Assembly (NCBI GenBank): GCA_035639875.1
Contig: DASQXE010000037.1
Location: 1-41,749 of the forward strand
Source: JAIBJP01 sp035639875
Lineage (GTDB): Bacteria; Actinomycetota; Thermoleophilia; Gaiellales; Gaiellaceae
Direction of reading: 5' to 3'
DNA length: 41,749 nucleotides
Positions 31,730 through 39,334 of this stretch are shown here, in pieces (positions within the stretch are counted from its first letter, which is position 1; each line of letters opens with the position of its first letter). The notes below the pieces were generated by a model. The model made no database searches. It was not told where the DNA came from and worked only from the letters and a program-made list of their open reading frames with translations. The translations under genes were made by a program, and so were the position numbers.

Positions 31730-32331
31730 TCGGGTGGCTCTACGACCTGTTGGCCGGAAAATCCGAGCGCGCAGGCATCGGGGAGAGGCGGCGAAACCTG
31801 CTCGCCGACCTCGAAGGCGACGTGCTCGAGATCGGCTCCGGCACCGGCGCCAGCTTGCCGTATTACGAGCGCGCCCGCCGCGTCGTTGCCGTCGAGCCCG
31901 ACGCAAGCATGGCGAAGCGCCTGCCGAGCAAGGTGGCCGAGGCGAAGGTTCCGGTCGAGGTCGTGAACGCACACGCAGAAGCGCTTCCCTTCCCCGACGA
32001 GACGTTCGACGCCACGGTCGCGACCTTCGTCCTCTGCTCGGTCGACGACCAGAACCCGGTCCTTGCCGAGGCGAGACGCGTCCTACGGCCGGGCGGCAAG
32101 CTTGTCCTCCTCGAGCACGTCCGCGGCGAAGGGCGCACCGCGCGCTGGCAGGACCGACTAACGCCGCTCCACAAGCGGATCGCCGGCAACTGCCACCTCA
32201 ACCGCGACACGCGCGCGACCGTTGCCGCGGCCGGCTTCGATGCAAGCGGTGTCGAGCGAACGCATCTTCCAGGCACACATCCGCTCGTCCGCCCCGGAAT
32301 TCAGGGCGTCGCGACCAAGACCTCTTCGTAG
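31726..32331 (+). CDS. Class I SAM-dependent methyltransferase
   Basis: 201 residues from GTG 31726, overlapping the xseB stop. Seen: VLEIGSGTGASLPYY (SAM loop), VAVEPDASM, AEALPFPDETFDATVATFVLCSV, VLRPGGKLVLLEHV and RWQDRLTPLHKRIAGNCHLNR. This order matches the small methyltransferases resembling mammalian METTL7 or UbiE; substrate unknown. The last 31 bases overlap the convergent DNA methyltransferase gene. Confidence 0.85.
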   Translation: MIGWLYDLLAGKSERAGIGERRRNLLADLEGDVLEIGSGTGASLPYYERARRVVAVEPDASMAKRLPSKVAEAKVPVEVVNAHAEALPFPDETFDATVATFVLCSVDDQNPVLAEARRVLRPGGKLVLLEHVRGEGRTARWQDRLTPLHKRIAGNCHLNRDTRATVAAAGFDASGVERTHLPGTHPLVRPGIQGVATKTSS

Positions 32332-33380
32332 AACTCCCCACGGCGTCTTCCCGTCCGCCGGTTCACATGGCGGACGATGCGCTCCTCGAGCTTCAGGCCC
32401 GCGGCGGTGAGGATGCCGTCGTAGAGGCCGCGCCTGTCGTTCACGACGATCACGATCTTGCCGCTCCGCCGAAGGGCGCGACGGGCGCGATCGAGCACTG
32501 CCGCCACTCCCTCGCAGTAGCCCGTGACGCCGCGTCCGATCTCCTCCTCGTCGCGGCGCTCGAGCCCCAGGAGCTCGTATGCATACGCGTGCTGCTCGTG
32601 GTAGTCGATTAGCCCGGGGTACGGCGGCGAGGTGAAGACGAGGTCGATCGGGGCGGGTGGATCGATCTCCCGCGCGTCCCCGTGGACGACCGAGACGGGC
32701 TCCTCGCTCCGCACGTCCGCGAATTCCTGGATCCGGAGGACGGCGTCGCGTACGTAGCGGCGGAGGAACTTCTCCGCCTCGCCGACGGGGCGGCAGACGC
32801 GTCGGTGCTTATGGCAGAAGTACTCCCGCTGCACGGGCTCGGCCGGGAAATCGAGATCGTCATGTCGTGCGAGACGCGCCGACCGCGCCGAACGGGAGAG
32901 AACGACCTGCCAGAGCTCCGGGTAGCCGGTCTCCGGGATCAGCCGGCCGAACGCTTCGAGCTCGCCACGTGCCTGCGCAGCAAACCAGCGCTCGAGGTAC
33001 GGGGAAGACGTCGCGCTCGCGTCCGGCCTGCCCCGTCCGGCGAGGTGGACGACGTCGGCGAGCAGGACCGCCGGATCGTAGACGGCGGTCTTCGCGCGCA
33101 TGAGGAGACAGTTGAAGGCGGAAACGTCGCAGCCGGCGGCGCGCGCCCCGAACGCGTTCGCCTCGACGAGCGTCGTGCCCGATCCGGCGAACGGATCCCA
33201 GACGGAATCGCCCGGCGACGCGTACCGGCGCAGGAATGCCTCCACGAGCTGCGGGACGAACTTGCCCAGGTAGGGATGAAGCCGGTGAACGTGCTTCGTC
33301 CGCTCGCGCTCCGGCAGGTCCTGCTCGGACCAGGAGAGCTCGAGGTCGATTTCCCGGTAGAGGGCCGCTTGCGTGCGCAT
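32301..33380 (-). CDS. Orphan DNA methyltransferase (DPFAGSGTT ... TSPPY)
   Basis: 359 residues. SAM-binding motif DPFAGSGTT at 62-70 precedes the catalytic motif TSPPY at 250-254, with about 180 residues between them. TSPPY is usual for N4-cytosine enzymes; the motif order (SAM site first, large insert) is the alpha-type arrangement. An N-terminal HRLHPYLGKFVPQLV is typical of a group of site-specific methylases. CHKHRRVC at 189-196 could bind metal. No restriction nuclease is visible on either side. The gene is GC-rich like its neighbours, so recent transfer is not evident. Confidence 0.82.
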   Translation of the reverse strand: MRTQAALYREIDLELSWSEQDLPERERTKHVHRLHPYLGKFVPQLVEAFLRRYASPGDSVWDPFAGSGTTLVEANAFGARAAGCDVSAFNCLLMRAKTAVYDPAVLLADVVHLAGRGRPDASATSSPYLERWFAAQARGELEAFGRLIPETGYPELWQVVLSRSARSARLARHDDLDFPAEPVQREYFCHKHRRVCRPVGEAEKFLRRYVRDAVLRIQEFADVRSEEPVSVVHGDAREIDPPAPIDLVFTSPPYPGLIDYHEQHAYAYELLGLERRDEEEIGRGVTGYCEGVAAVLDRARRALRRSGKIVIVVNDRRGLYDGILTAAGLKLEERIVRHVNRRTGRRRGEFYEEVLVATP

Positions 33381-33421
33381 CGGCGCAAGGTTCGCCGCTT
33401 TCCCGCGTGCACCTTCTCTCG

Positions 33422-33427
33422 TATGAT
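33422..33427 (+). promoter_or_regulatory. Candidate -10 of the cyclic-nucleotide-binding gene
   Basis: TATGAT, 9 nt, then ATG 33437; no Shine-Dalgarno. TTTCCC at 33399-33404 is 17 nt upstream and could be a weak -35. Confidence 0.5.
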
Positions 33428-33436
33428 CCGGCCCGC

Positions 33437-33859
33437 ATGGCTACCTCGCCCGCCGAAGCGCTTCGCAACGTGCCGATCTTCGCCGCGCTTTCCGAGGGCG
33501 ATCTCGAGCTCCTGTCCCGACAGATGAAGGAGCGCCGCTTCGCCGAGGGCTCCGCGGTGACGACCGAGGGAGCCGGCGCGGCGGGGTTCTTCGTGATCGT
33601 CGAGGGCAACGCAAACGTCAACGTCGCGGGCGAGGAGCGCGCCACGCTCGGGCCGGGCGACTACTTCGGCGAGATCGCGCTGATCGACGAGGGAACGCGT
33701 TCGGCGACGATCACGGCTGCGACCGACCTCAAGTGCTACGGGCTCACGGCCTGGGAGTTTCGGCCGTTCGTCGAGGAGCATCCCCAGGTCGCCTGGGCCA
33801 TGCTGCAGACGCTCGCACGCCGCCTGCGCGAAGCGCAAGCGCACGAGCACACGCATTAG
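33437..33859 (+). CDS. Stand-alone cyclic nucleotide-binding domain protein
   Basis: 140 residues made of one Crp-type cNMP-binding beta barrel and a C-terminal helix, with no DNA-binding domain. Seen: VPIFAALSEGDLELLSRQM at the N-terminus, FFVIVEGNANV, and the phosphate-binding cassette FGEIALIDEGTRSATITA near residue 76, including the Glu and Arg that contact the nucleotide in Crp. It could sense cAMP or cGMP and pass the signal by protein contact. The next gene is the remnant of a class III cyclase, so the ligand maker may once have been adjacent. Confidence 0.87.
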   Translation: MATSPAEALRNVPIFAALSEGDLELLSRQMKERRFAEGSAVTTEGAGAAGFFVIVEGNANVNVAGEERATLGPGDYFGEIALIDEGTRSATITAATDLKCYGLTAWEFRPFVEEHPQVAWAMLQTLARRLREAQAHEHTH

Positions 33860-33889
33860 CGCCTTCTCAGCGTCGTAAACTCGCCGCAA

Positions 33890-34063
33890 ATGGGCGGCGA
33901 GGCGCGGAAGACCGTCACTGTCGTCTTCATCGACGTCACGGGCTCGACGAACCTGGGCGAATCACTGGATCCGGAGGCTCTCACGTGGAGTCATGTCGAG
34001 CTAAAAGGAAACGTCGTAGCGGCTGAGCGGACGCGCGCGCTTCTTTCCGAGCTGAGCGGGTAA
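33890..34063 (+). pseudogene. Remnant of a class III adenylate/guanylate cyclase (N-terminus only)
   Basis: 57 codons from ATG 33890. Residues 7-31 (KTVTVVFIDVTGSTNLGESL, then DPEAL) are the unmistakable first strand and metal-binding Asp of a class III cyclase catalytic domain. After residue 31 the similarity stops abruptly and the remaining 26 residues are unrelated. The rest of the usual catalytic domain, about 150 residues, is missing. TAAACT 8 nt upstream of the ATG would still drive expression. Interpreted as a deletion scar. Confidence 0.7.
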
Positions 34064-34084
34064 GTTGCCGGGAAGGAGGTAGCG

Positions 34085-34279
34085 ATGGGCTGGCTCGACA
34101 ATCTGTGGCGACGGCGTCAGGGCCGGACGACCGACACGCCTGAGGACATGGCCCAGGCTCAACGGGCCCAGCGGCCGGCGGACGAGGAGGACGTGGCGGA
34201 CGAGCTCGAGGAGGCCGCGCACCGCCACCGGGACGAGGAGATCTTCCGCGAGCCGCGCATCCCGCCCGGCACCGGCTAG
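34085..34279 (+). CDS. Small acidic/charged hypothetical protein
   Basis: 64 residues with an ideal Shine-Dalgarno (AAGGAGGT at 34073-34080, 4 nt spacing), the strongest in the window. Starts MGWLDNLWRRRQG, then a charged stretch (DEEDVADELEEAAHRHRDEE). The short amphipathic Trp/Leu/Arg N-terminus might touch membrane. No family recognised. It follows the cyclase remnant by 21 bp. Confidence 0.62.
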   Translation: MGWLDNLWRRRQGRTTDTPEDMAQAQRAQRPADEEDVADELEEAAHRHRDEEIFREPRIPPGTG

Positions 34280-34285
34280 ACCGAC

Positions 34286-34755
34286 TCAGAGCAGAAGCTC
34301 GACGATGACGCAGTCGCGCCACTCCCCGTCGAGGCGCGCGTGGCGCCGGTAGACCCCGACCTCGCGGAAGCCGAGCCTCCTGCACAGAGCACGACTCGCT
34401 TCGTTCTCCGGGAAGATCCTGCTCACGAGCTTCCAGTAGCCGCGCTTCCGGCATGCCTCCGCGAGCGCTTCCAACGCCGCGCGGCCGAAGCCCTCGCCGC
34501 GGCGGTCGCGCCTCACGTAGACCGAGAACTCGCGGACGCCGTCATACACGCGCCGTTCACGGTACGGCGGCGCGGAGCCCAAGCCACCACGTCTCCGTCG
34601 TCCTCGACGACGACGAGCGGGAATTCAGCGGCGAGCCACTGCTCGACTTCGGCTGCGCTCCGTGGCTCCGTCTCGAACGTGGCGAGTCGGTCCTCGATCC
34701 CTTCGTTGTAGATCCGCGCGATGGCGCCGGCGTCGCCGGCGCGGGCCGGCCGCGT
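34286..34755 (-). pseudogene. GNAT N-acetyltransferase (phosphinothricin acetyltransferase-like), frameshifted
   Basis: The N-terminal part lies in one frame (GDAGAIARIYNEGIEDRLAT, then FETEPRSAAEVEQWL and VVVEDDGDVVAW, to about 34577) and the C-terminal part in another (SAPPYRERRVYDGVREFSVY, then RRGEGFGRAALEAL with the acetyl-CoA loop, and ENEASRALCRRLGFREVGVY). A single missing base joins them; adding one G to the GGG run at about 34577-34580 restores a continuous protein. No ATG, GTG or TTG lies in the N-terminal frame after the preceding gene's stop (an ACG is at 34755). Pseudogene or sequencing error. Confidence 0.75.
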
Positions 34756-34756
34756 G

Positions 34757-35788
34757 CTAGGCGATGCGCTCGACGCGCTCGTCCTCCTCGACGTCGACCT
34801 CGGTCACCTCGGGCATCCGACGCAACATGGCGAACGAGAATCCCTCCCGGGCGAGGAACAGACCGCCCAGCCCGACTCCGACGGACGCTTCGATCGCCTG
34901 CAGCCCGATCCCGTAGGCGAACCCGTGCGGATACGCCACGCCGTAGGAAAGGAGCGCGAAGCCAATCGCCGCCTGGAGCAATCCCACGTTCCCCGGCCAG
35001 AACGGGAAAACGGTCACGACGTTCATGAGCATGAGGACGAGTGCCGCGGCCGGGAACCAAAGGTCGATCTGAAAGGCCTTGAAGGCCGCCCACACCGCGA
35101 AGAGCTGCGCCGTCCACCCCGCGAGCTGGAAGACGAGCGCTCCGACGGCGGGCGTCGGGCGCCGGAGCACCGTCAGCCCGTGCCGCGCCATACGCAGGAT
35201 CCGACGCACTGGGCCGAGCTCCTCGTGCAGAGGGCGGTGGTGGCGACGCGCGAGGATGATCCCGCCCAGGAGCAACCCGAGGCCGACGCCGATGACGATC
35301 GCAAGCGCGGGCTTGGCCCAGTCCGGGATCCGCGCCGTATAGAGGACGTAGACGACGAGTCCGGCCGACGCGATGACGTCGAACATGCGGTGCGCGAGGA
35401 CCGTTCCGACGACGGTCGCCCACGTGCCCGGGCGGCGCCGCACGTGGCGCGTGATGACCGCCACGCGTGCGAGTTCGCCGACGCGGCCTGGGAGGACCGC
35501 ATTCCCGAGAAGTCCGACGCAAAACGCCGAGAAGACGACACGCCAGCGCGGCCAGGGAGGCGGGATCGCCTGCCGGAGGACGACACGCCACGCGGAGGCC
35601 CGAACCGCTACGGAGAAGAGGTTGATGCCGACCGCGACGGCGACCCAGAACCAGGACACGGCCTCGAAGGCGTGTCCCACGAGGGAGAAGTCAGGCCCTC
35701 GCCAGACGAGTAGTGCACCCACGGCCGCGACGACGATCCCCAGGATCGCGAAGCGCACCGCGCGGCTGCGGGGGAGCGGGACGCGCAT
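34757..35788 (-). CDS. Lysylphosphatidylglycerol synthase TM / UPF0104 flippase-like membrane protein
   Basis: 343 residues from ATG 35788, which shares one base with the glycosyltransferase stop (TGATG). Eight or so helices, with VGLLGNAVLPGRVGELARV near residue 95 (the conserved GxxxNxxLPxRxGE-type loop), RMFDVIASAGLVVYVLY near residue 135, and VVTVFPFWPGNVGLLQAAIG near residue 260 matching the P-x-x-G-N-x-G family loop. Cytosolic acidic tail (EVDVEEDERVERIA). Probably translocates a lipid-linked substrate made by the adjacent glycosyltransferase (inference). Confidence 0.82.
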   Translation of the reverse strand: MRVPLPRSRAVRFAILGIVVAAVGALLVWRGPDFSLVGHAFEAVSWFWVAVAVGINLFSVAVRASAWRVVLRQAIPPPWPRWRVVFSAFCVGLLGNAVLPGRVGELARVAVITRHVRRRPGTWATVVGTVLAHRMFDVIASAGLVVYVLYTARIPDWAKPALAIVIGVGLGLLLGGIILARRHHRPLHEELGPVRRILRMARHGLTVLRRPTPAVGALVFQLAGWTAQLFAVWAAFKAFQIDLWFPAAALVLMLMNVVTVFPFWPGNVGLLQAAIGFALLSYGVAYPHGFAYGIGLQAIEASVGVGLGGLFLAREGFSFAMLRRMPEVTEVDVEEDERVERIA

Positions 35789-36933
35789 CAGGCTGCGGCC
35801 TCCTCCCTCACTCCCTCGTTCACGAGCTCCTCGTAGATCTCTACCAGCCGTCGCGCGATCCGGTCCCACGAATAGCTCTCAGCCACCTTCCTGGCAGCTT
35901 CCCCCAGCGCGCGGCGGCGCGGCTCGTCCTCGAGCAGCCCGATTAGTGCCTCGGCTAGAGCGGCTGCGTCGCCCGGGGGAATGAGGACCGCGCTCTCCGG
36001 CGTCGCAACGGCGGCGTAGCCTTCGATGTCGGAGGCCACGGCAGGCGTCGCGCACGCGAACGCGCGCGTCAGCACCATGCCGAAGCTCTCCCGTCCGAGC
36101 GCGGGCGCCGCGAGCACGCTCGCGCGCTCGAGCTCCGCCGTCAGCTCCTCGTGCGAAACGCTCCCGAGCAGGTCGACCGCGTCGAGTGAGAAATTCTGCC
36201 GCCGTGCCAGCCAGCGGACCGAAAGCGGATCGGCGCCAATCACGCGCAGTCGAGCGCCCGTCCGCGCGGCCACCTCCGGCCACGCGCGTAGGAGGATGTG
36301 CAGCCCCTTCCGCTGCTCATTGCGCCCGATGAAGACGACGTTGCCGTTGCGGTTCCCGGCATCGAAGCGCTCCGGAAGTACGATGCCGTTCGGGATCACG
36401 TCGAATTCGCCCGGGATGTGGGGCGCCGCCGTGCGCCGCGCCGCCTCCGAGACGGCGATCCGATAGTCGATCCGCTCGAGGAGCAACCCCCAAAGCACCT
36501 TGCCGAGCGGATACCAGGCAAGCCGCTCGCCGGCCACGTGACACGTCGCCACGACTGGGCACTCGGCGACCGCAAGCGCAAAGGCCGAAAGCACCGGCGT
36601 GATCGGCTCGTGCACATGGATGACGTCGAAGCGCTCCTCCTCGAAGGAGCGCTTCATGCGCATCATCGCGGGCGGCGAGAGGATGATGTTCGGGAGCGAG
36701 GCGTTCGCGGGCACGATCACCGATCTTCCGACCGGAACAACGTAGTCGGGCGGCCGTGTATGCCGGCCCTCCTTCGGATGGAGGAGCTTCGTCAACCGTC
36801 CGGGCGGGTCGTGGCCCATGAGGATCTTGGCCTCGATGCCGAGGTCGTGAAGCGCCCGCGCCTGGTGGTCGGCGTGCTCCTGGACTCCGCCCCAAAACGA
36901 CCAGGAGTAGGGCACCACGATGCCCACCTTCAT
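35788..36933 (-). CDS. GT4 glycosyltransferase, PimA-like
   Basis: 381 residues. GT-B fold: N-terminal VPYSWSFWGGVQEHADHQARAL, as in phosphatidylinositol mannosyltransferase PimA (G-G loop for the donor phosphate), VIHVHEPITPVLS, ATCHVAGERLAW, and C-terminal domain VFIGRNEQRKGLHILLRA and APALGRESFGMVLTRAFACATPAVASD with the E-x7-E motif. Likely adds mannose or another hexose to a phosphatidylinositol-type acceptor on the cytoplasmic face. Shares TGATG with the flippase-like gene. TAGGGT is 6 nt before its ATG. Confidence 0.88.
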   Translation of the reverse strand: MKVGIVVPYSWSFWGGVQEHADHQARALHDLGIEAKILMGHDPPGRLTKLLHPKEGRHTRPPDYVVPVGRSVIVPANASLPNIILSPPAMMRMKRSFEEERFDVIHVHEPITPVLSAFALAVAECPVVATCHVAGERLAWYPLGKVLWGLLLERIDYRIAVSEAARRTAAPHIPGEFDVIPNGIVLPERFDAGNRNGNVVFIGRNEQRKGLHILLRAWPEVAARTGARLRVIGADPLSVRWLARRQNFSLDAVDLLGSVSHEELTAELERASVLAAPALGRESFGMVLTRAFACATPAVASDIEGYAAVATPESAVLIPPGDAAALAEALIGLLEDEPRRRALGEAARKVAESYSWDRIARRLVEIYEELVNEGVREEAAA

Positions 36934-36939
36934 GGCGGC

Positions 36940-36945
36940 ACCCTA
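36940..36945 (-). promoter_or_regulatory. Candidate leaderless -10 of the glycosyltransferase
   Basis: TAGGGT on the minus strand, 6 nt, then ATG. No Shine-Dalgarno. Confidence 0.45.
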
Positions 36946-36961
36946 CCCGCCTAGGCGAGCC

Positions 36962-37572
36962 TTAGAAAACGAAAGGCAGCAGCCGGTACCGGAGGCGATC
37001 GCGGTAGGAGGCGTAGGCGGGATCGTGCCCGAGCTGGCCCTCCTCCTCGCGAATCCGGAAGATCATCGCCGCCCCGACGACCGCAACGATGACCGCGTTG
37101 CCGTATGACGGGTTCACCAGCAGATACGCGCCCATGATGATGAAGTAGGCCAAGTACGTCGGGTGACGAACGACCGCGCCGACGGTGCGAACGCCGCGGC
37201 TCGCCGCCACGATGCCGAAGGAACGGGCGAGCATGAGCAGGCTCGCTGCGCCCGCGACCGATGCCACGACCTGGAGCGTGGTGTAGACGTCGGCGAGCTC
37301 TCCGACCGGCTCGTAGTCGAGCCGTAGGAGCAAGAGCCCGTAGCCGCCGACGATCGCCACGATCCAGGCCACCGGCGATCGGCTTGCCGTGAGCGGTGCG
37401 CGCCGAATGGCGAAGAGCGTGACCGCAACCAGGTCGATGCCGCCTGCAACCAGCCCACCGGTCGATGGGTGTCCATCCACGCGTCGGCGTGAACGACGAA
37501 AAACGCGAGCGACAGAGTGACGAGGACGCCTGTTAGAGCGAGATGGCGAAGCCACATGTTGCGGAGCCGCAT
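36962..37572 (-). pseudogene. Isoprenylcysteine methyltransferase (ICMT)-like membrane protein, frameshifted
   Basis: The start ATG 37572 (Shine-Dalgarno CGGAGAG upstream) begins a frame encoding LRHLALTGVLVTLSLAFFVVHADAW in part, up to THRPVG near 37450. The rest is in another frame: GGLVAGGIDLVAVTLF, further helices, and VRTVGAVVRHPTYLAYFIIMG with the ICMT/PEMT signature RHPxYxAY, then EEEGQLGHDPAYASYRDRLRYRLLP (in part). One extra G in the GGG run at about 37452-37454 would join the frames. Otherwise a normal length. Known relatives methylate cysteines or lipids. Confidence 0.72.
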
Positions 37573-37620
37573 CGCTCTCCGTTTCAATCGGCCGGGTCAC
37601 CGCTCGTCTTGAGGGAGCCG

Positions 37621-37649
37621 TTGGAGCCACTTCTCGGGCGGATTAGACT
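37621..37649 (+). promoter_or_regulatory. Promoter of the aminotransferase gene
   Basis: TTGGAG at 37621-37626, 17 nt, TAGACT at 37644-37649, then 7 nt to the ATG at 37657. This is the best complete -35/-10 pair next to a putative leaderless start in the window. Confidence 0.6.
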
Positions 37650-37656
37650 CGTCCGA

Positions 37657-38841
37657 ATGATTCGGAAGGCCCAGCGGATGGAGTTGATCCGAGGCTTCGG
37701 CATCGACCGCGTCGCTGCGGCGGCCGACGCGGGCGGCCGCTCGATCCTCCGCATGGAGAACCTCGACACTGACCTACCGCTCCCGCCGGAGGCGATCCCG
37801 GTGACCACCGAAGGCCTCGACACACCCGAGGCCAACAGCTGGCTTCCGTTCACCGGCGACCTCGACCTGCGGGCCGCGATCTCCGATTTCACGGCGGAGC
37901 GATCGGGCCACCGGTACGACCCCCAGCGCGAGATCGTCATCACCGTCGGCGGCATGGAAGGGCTCCTCAATGCCCTGCTCGCGCTGGTCGACCCCGGCGA
38001 CGAGCTCATCGTCACCGATCCCACCTACGCGGGAATCGTCAACCGCATCCGGCTCGCCGGCGGCACGCCGCGCTTCGTCCCCTTCGTCGCGGACGAGGAC
38101 GGCTGGCGCTTCGACCGCGACGGGCTCGCCCGCGTCGTCGGATCCAAGACGACCGGCTTCCTGCTCATGAGCCCGTCGATGCCTTCCGGCGGCTACCTCG
38201 ACGAGAACGACTGGCACGCCGTGTGCGAACTGTGCCGCGAGCGCGACCTCTTCTTGGTCTACGACGCGGCGATGGAGCGCCTCCTCTTCGACGGCCGCCC
38301 GCTGATTCACCCGCTGCGGATCGAAGGGATGGCCGAGCGCACACTCGTCGTCGGCTCGCTCTCGAAGGAGCACCGGATGATCGGCTGGCGCGTCGGCTGG
38401 GTCGCGGGGCCAGAGGAAACCATCACGGATGTCGGCTGGGCGCACGTGTACAACACGACGACGCCCGTCTCCATCGCGCGCCGCGCGGCGACCGCCGTCC
38501 TGCGCGGAGACCAGGGTCACGTGGCCGAGTGCGTCGCCGAGCTCGAGCGCCGCCGCGACGCGATGCTCGAGGGCCTTCCCGGCTGGCCTTTCGTCAAGCC
38601 CGCAGGAGGCTGGTCGATGCTCCTTGACGTCGCGCAGCTCGGATTCGAGCCCGAGGAAGCGTCGCAGATCCTCCTCGACGACGCCCAGATCGCCGCCACC
38701 GGCATGCGCGGCTGGGGAGACGAGTTCGCCGCCCGCTACGTCCGGTTCGTCTTCAGCGCAGAGCGGGTCGAGCGCCTGAACGAGATCCCGGAGCGACTCG
38801 CCGGCACCCGGCTCGAGGAGGCCGTTGCCGCTCGCCTCTGA
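37657..38841 (+). CDS. Class I/II PLP-dependent aminotransferase
   Basis: 394 residues. Fold-type I PLP enzyme: EIVITVGGMEGLLNALLALVDPGDELIVTDP (in part) near residue 90, YAGIVNRIRLAGG, an Asp in FLVYDAAMERLLFDG near residue 205, and the Schiff-base lysine in VGSLSKEHRMIGWRVGWV near residue 238. Aspartate/aromatic aminotransferase relatives. Substrate unknown; the C-terminal half is complete. It leads a plus-strand unit with a GNAT gene that starts inside its last 17 bases and an adenosine-deaminase-like gene. Confidence 0.9.
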   Translation: MIRKAQRMELIRGFGIDRVAAAADAGGRSILRMENLDTDLPLPPEAIPVTTEGLDTPEANSWLPFTGDLDLRAAISDFTAERSGHRYDPQREIVITVGGMEGLLNALLALVDPGDELIVTDPTYAGIVNRIRLAGGTPRFVPFVADEDGWRFDRDGLARVVGSKTTGFLLMSPSMPSGGYLDENDWHAVCELCRERDLFLVYDAAMERLLFDGRPLIHPLRIEGMAERTLVVGSLSKEHRMIGWRVGWVAGPEETITDVGWAHVYNTTTPVSIARRAATAVLRGDQGHVAECVAELERRRDAMLEGLPGWPFVKPAGGWSMLLDVAQLGFEPEEASQILLDDAQIAATGMRGWGDEFAARYVRFVFSAERVERLNEIPERLAGTRLEEAVAARL

Positions 38842-39334
38842 GACCATCGCGACCGAGCGCCTCAGGCTGGAGCCGCTCCGAGCCGAGGACGCCGACGAGA
38901 TGGCTGCGGTGCTGAACGACGAGCGCTTGTACGAGTTCACCGGCGGCGCGCCCCCAGCGCTCCCGGTCCTGCGCAAGCGCTACGCCGCCCTCGCCGCAGG
39001 ATCGGAGAAGACGAACGTCCACTGGCTCAACTGGATCGTTCGCCTACAGAACGACGCGAGTGCGATCGGAACCCTGCAGGCCACGATCACGAATGGGAGC
39101 GACGGCGTCACCGCGCTCGTCGCGTGGGTAATTGGGGTTCCGTGGCAGAGTCGGGGCTACGCGACCGAGGCCGCCCGCGCGCTCGTCGCCTGGCTCCGCA
39201 CGCGCGGCGCGCAAACAATCCTGGCGAACGTCCATCCCGACCACCTCGCCTCCGCGAAGGTGGCGGAGCGGACGGGATTCGAGCCCACCGACGAGGAAGC
39301 GAATGGAGAGCGCATATGGCGAGTCCGCGGGTGA
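38825..39334 (+). CDS. RimJ/RimL-type GNAT N-acetyltransferase
   Basis: 169 residues from TTG 38825. Seen: TERLRLEPLRAEDADEMAAVL at the N-terminus, LVAWVIGVPWQSRGYATEAARALV with the acetyl-CoA loop (Q/R-x-x-G-x-A variant SRGYA), and LASAKVAERTGFEP. Acetylates an amino group of protein, aminoglycoside or small molecule; the substrate is unknown. Overlaps the aminotransferase end by 17 bp and the next gene start by 19 bp, so translation is coupled. Confidence 0.82.
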   Translation: MPLASETIATERLRLEPLRAEDADEMAAVLNDERLYEFTGGAPPALPVLRKRYAALAAGSEKTNVHWLNWIVRLQNDASAIGTLQATITNGSDGVTALVAWVIGVPWQSRGYATEAARALVAWLRTRGAQTILANVHPDHLASAKVAERTGFEPTDEEANGERIWRVRG

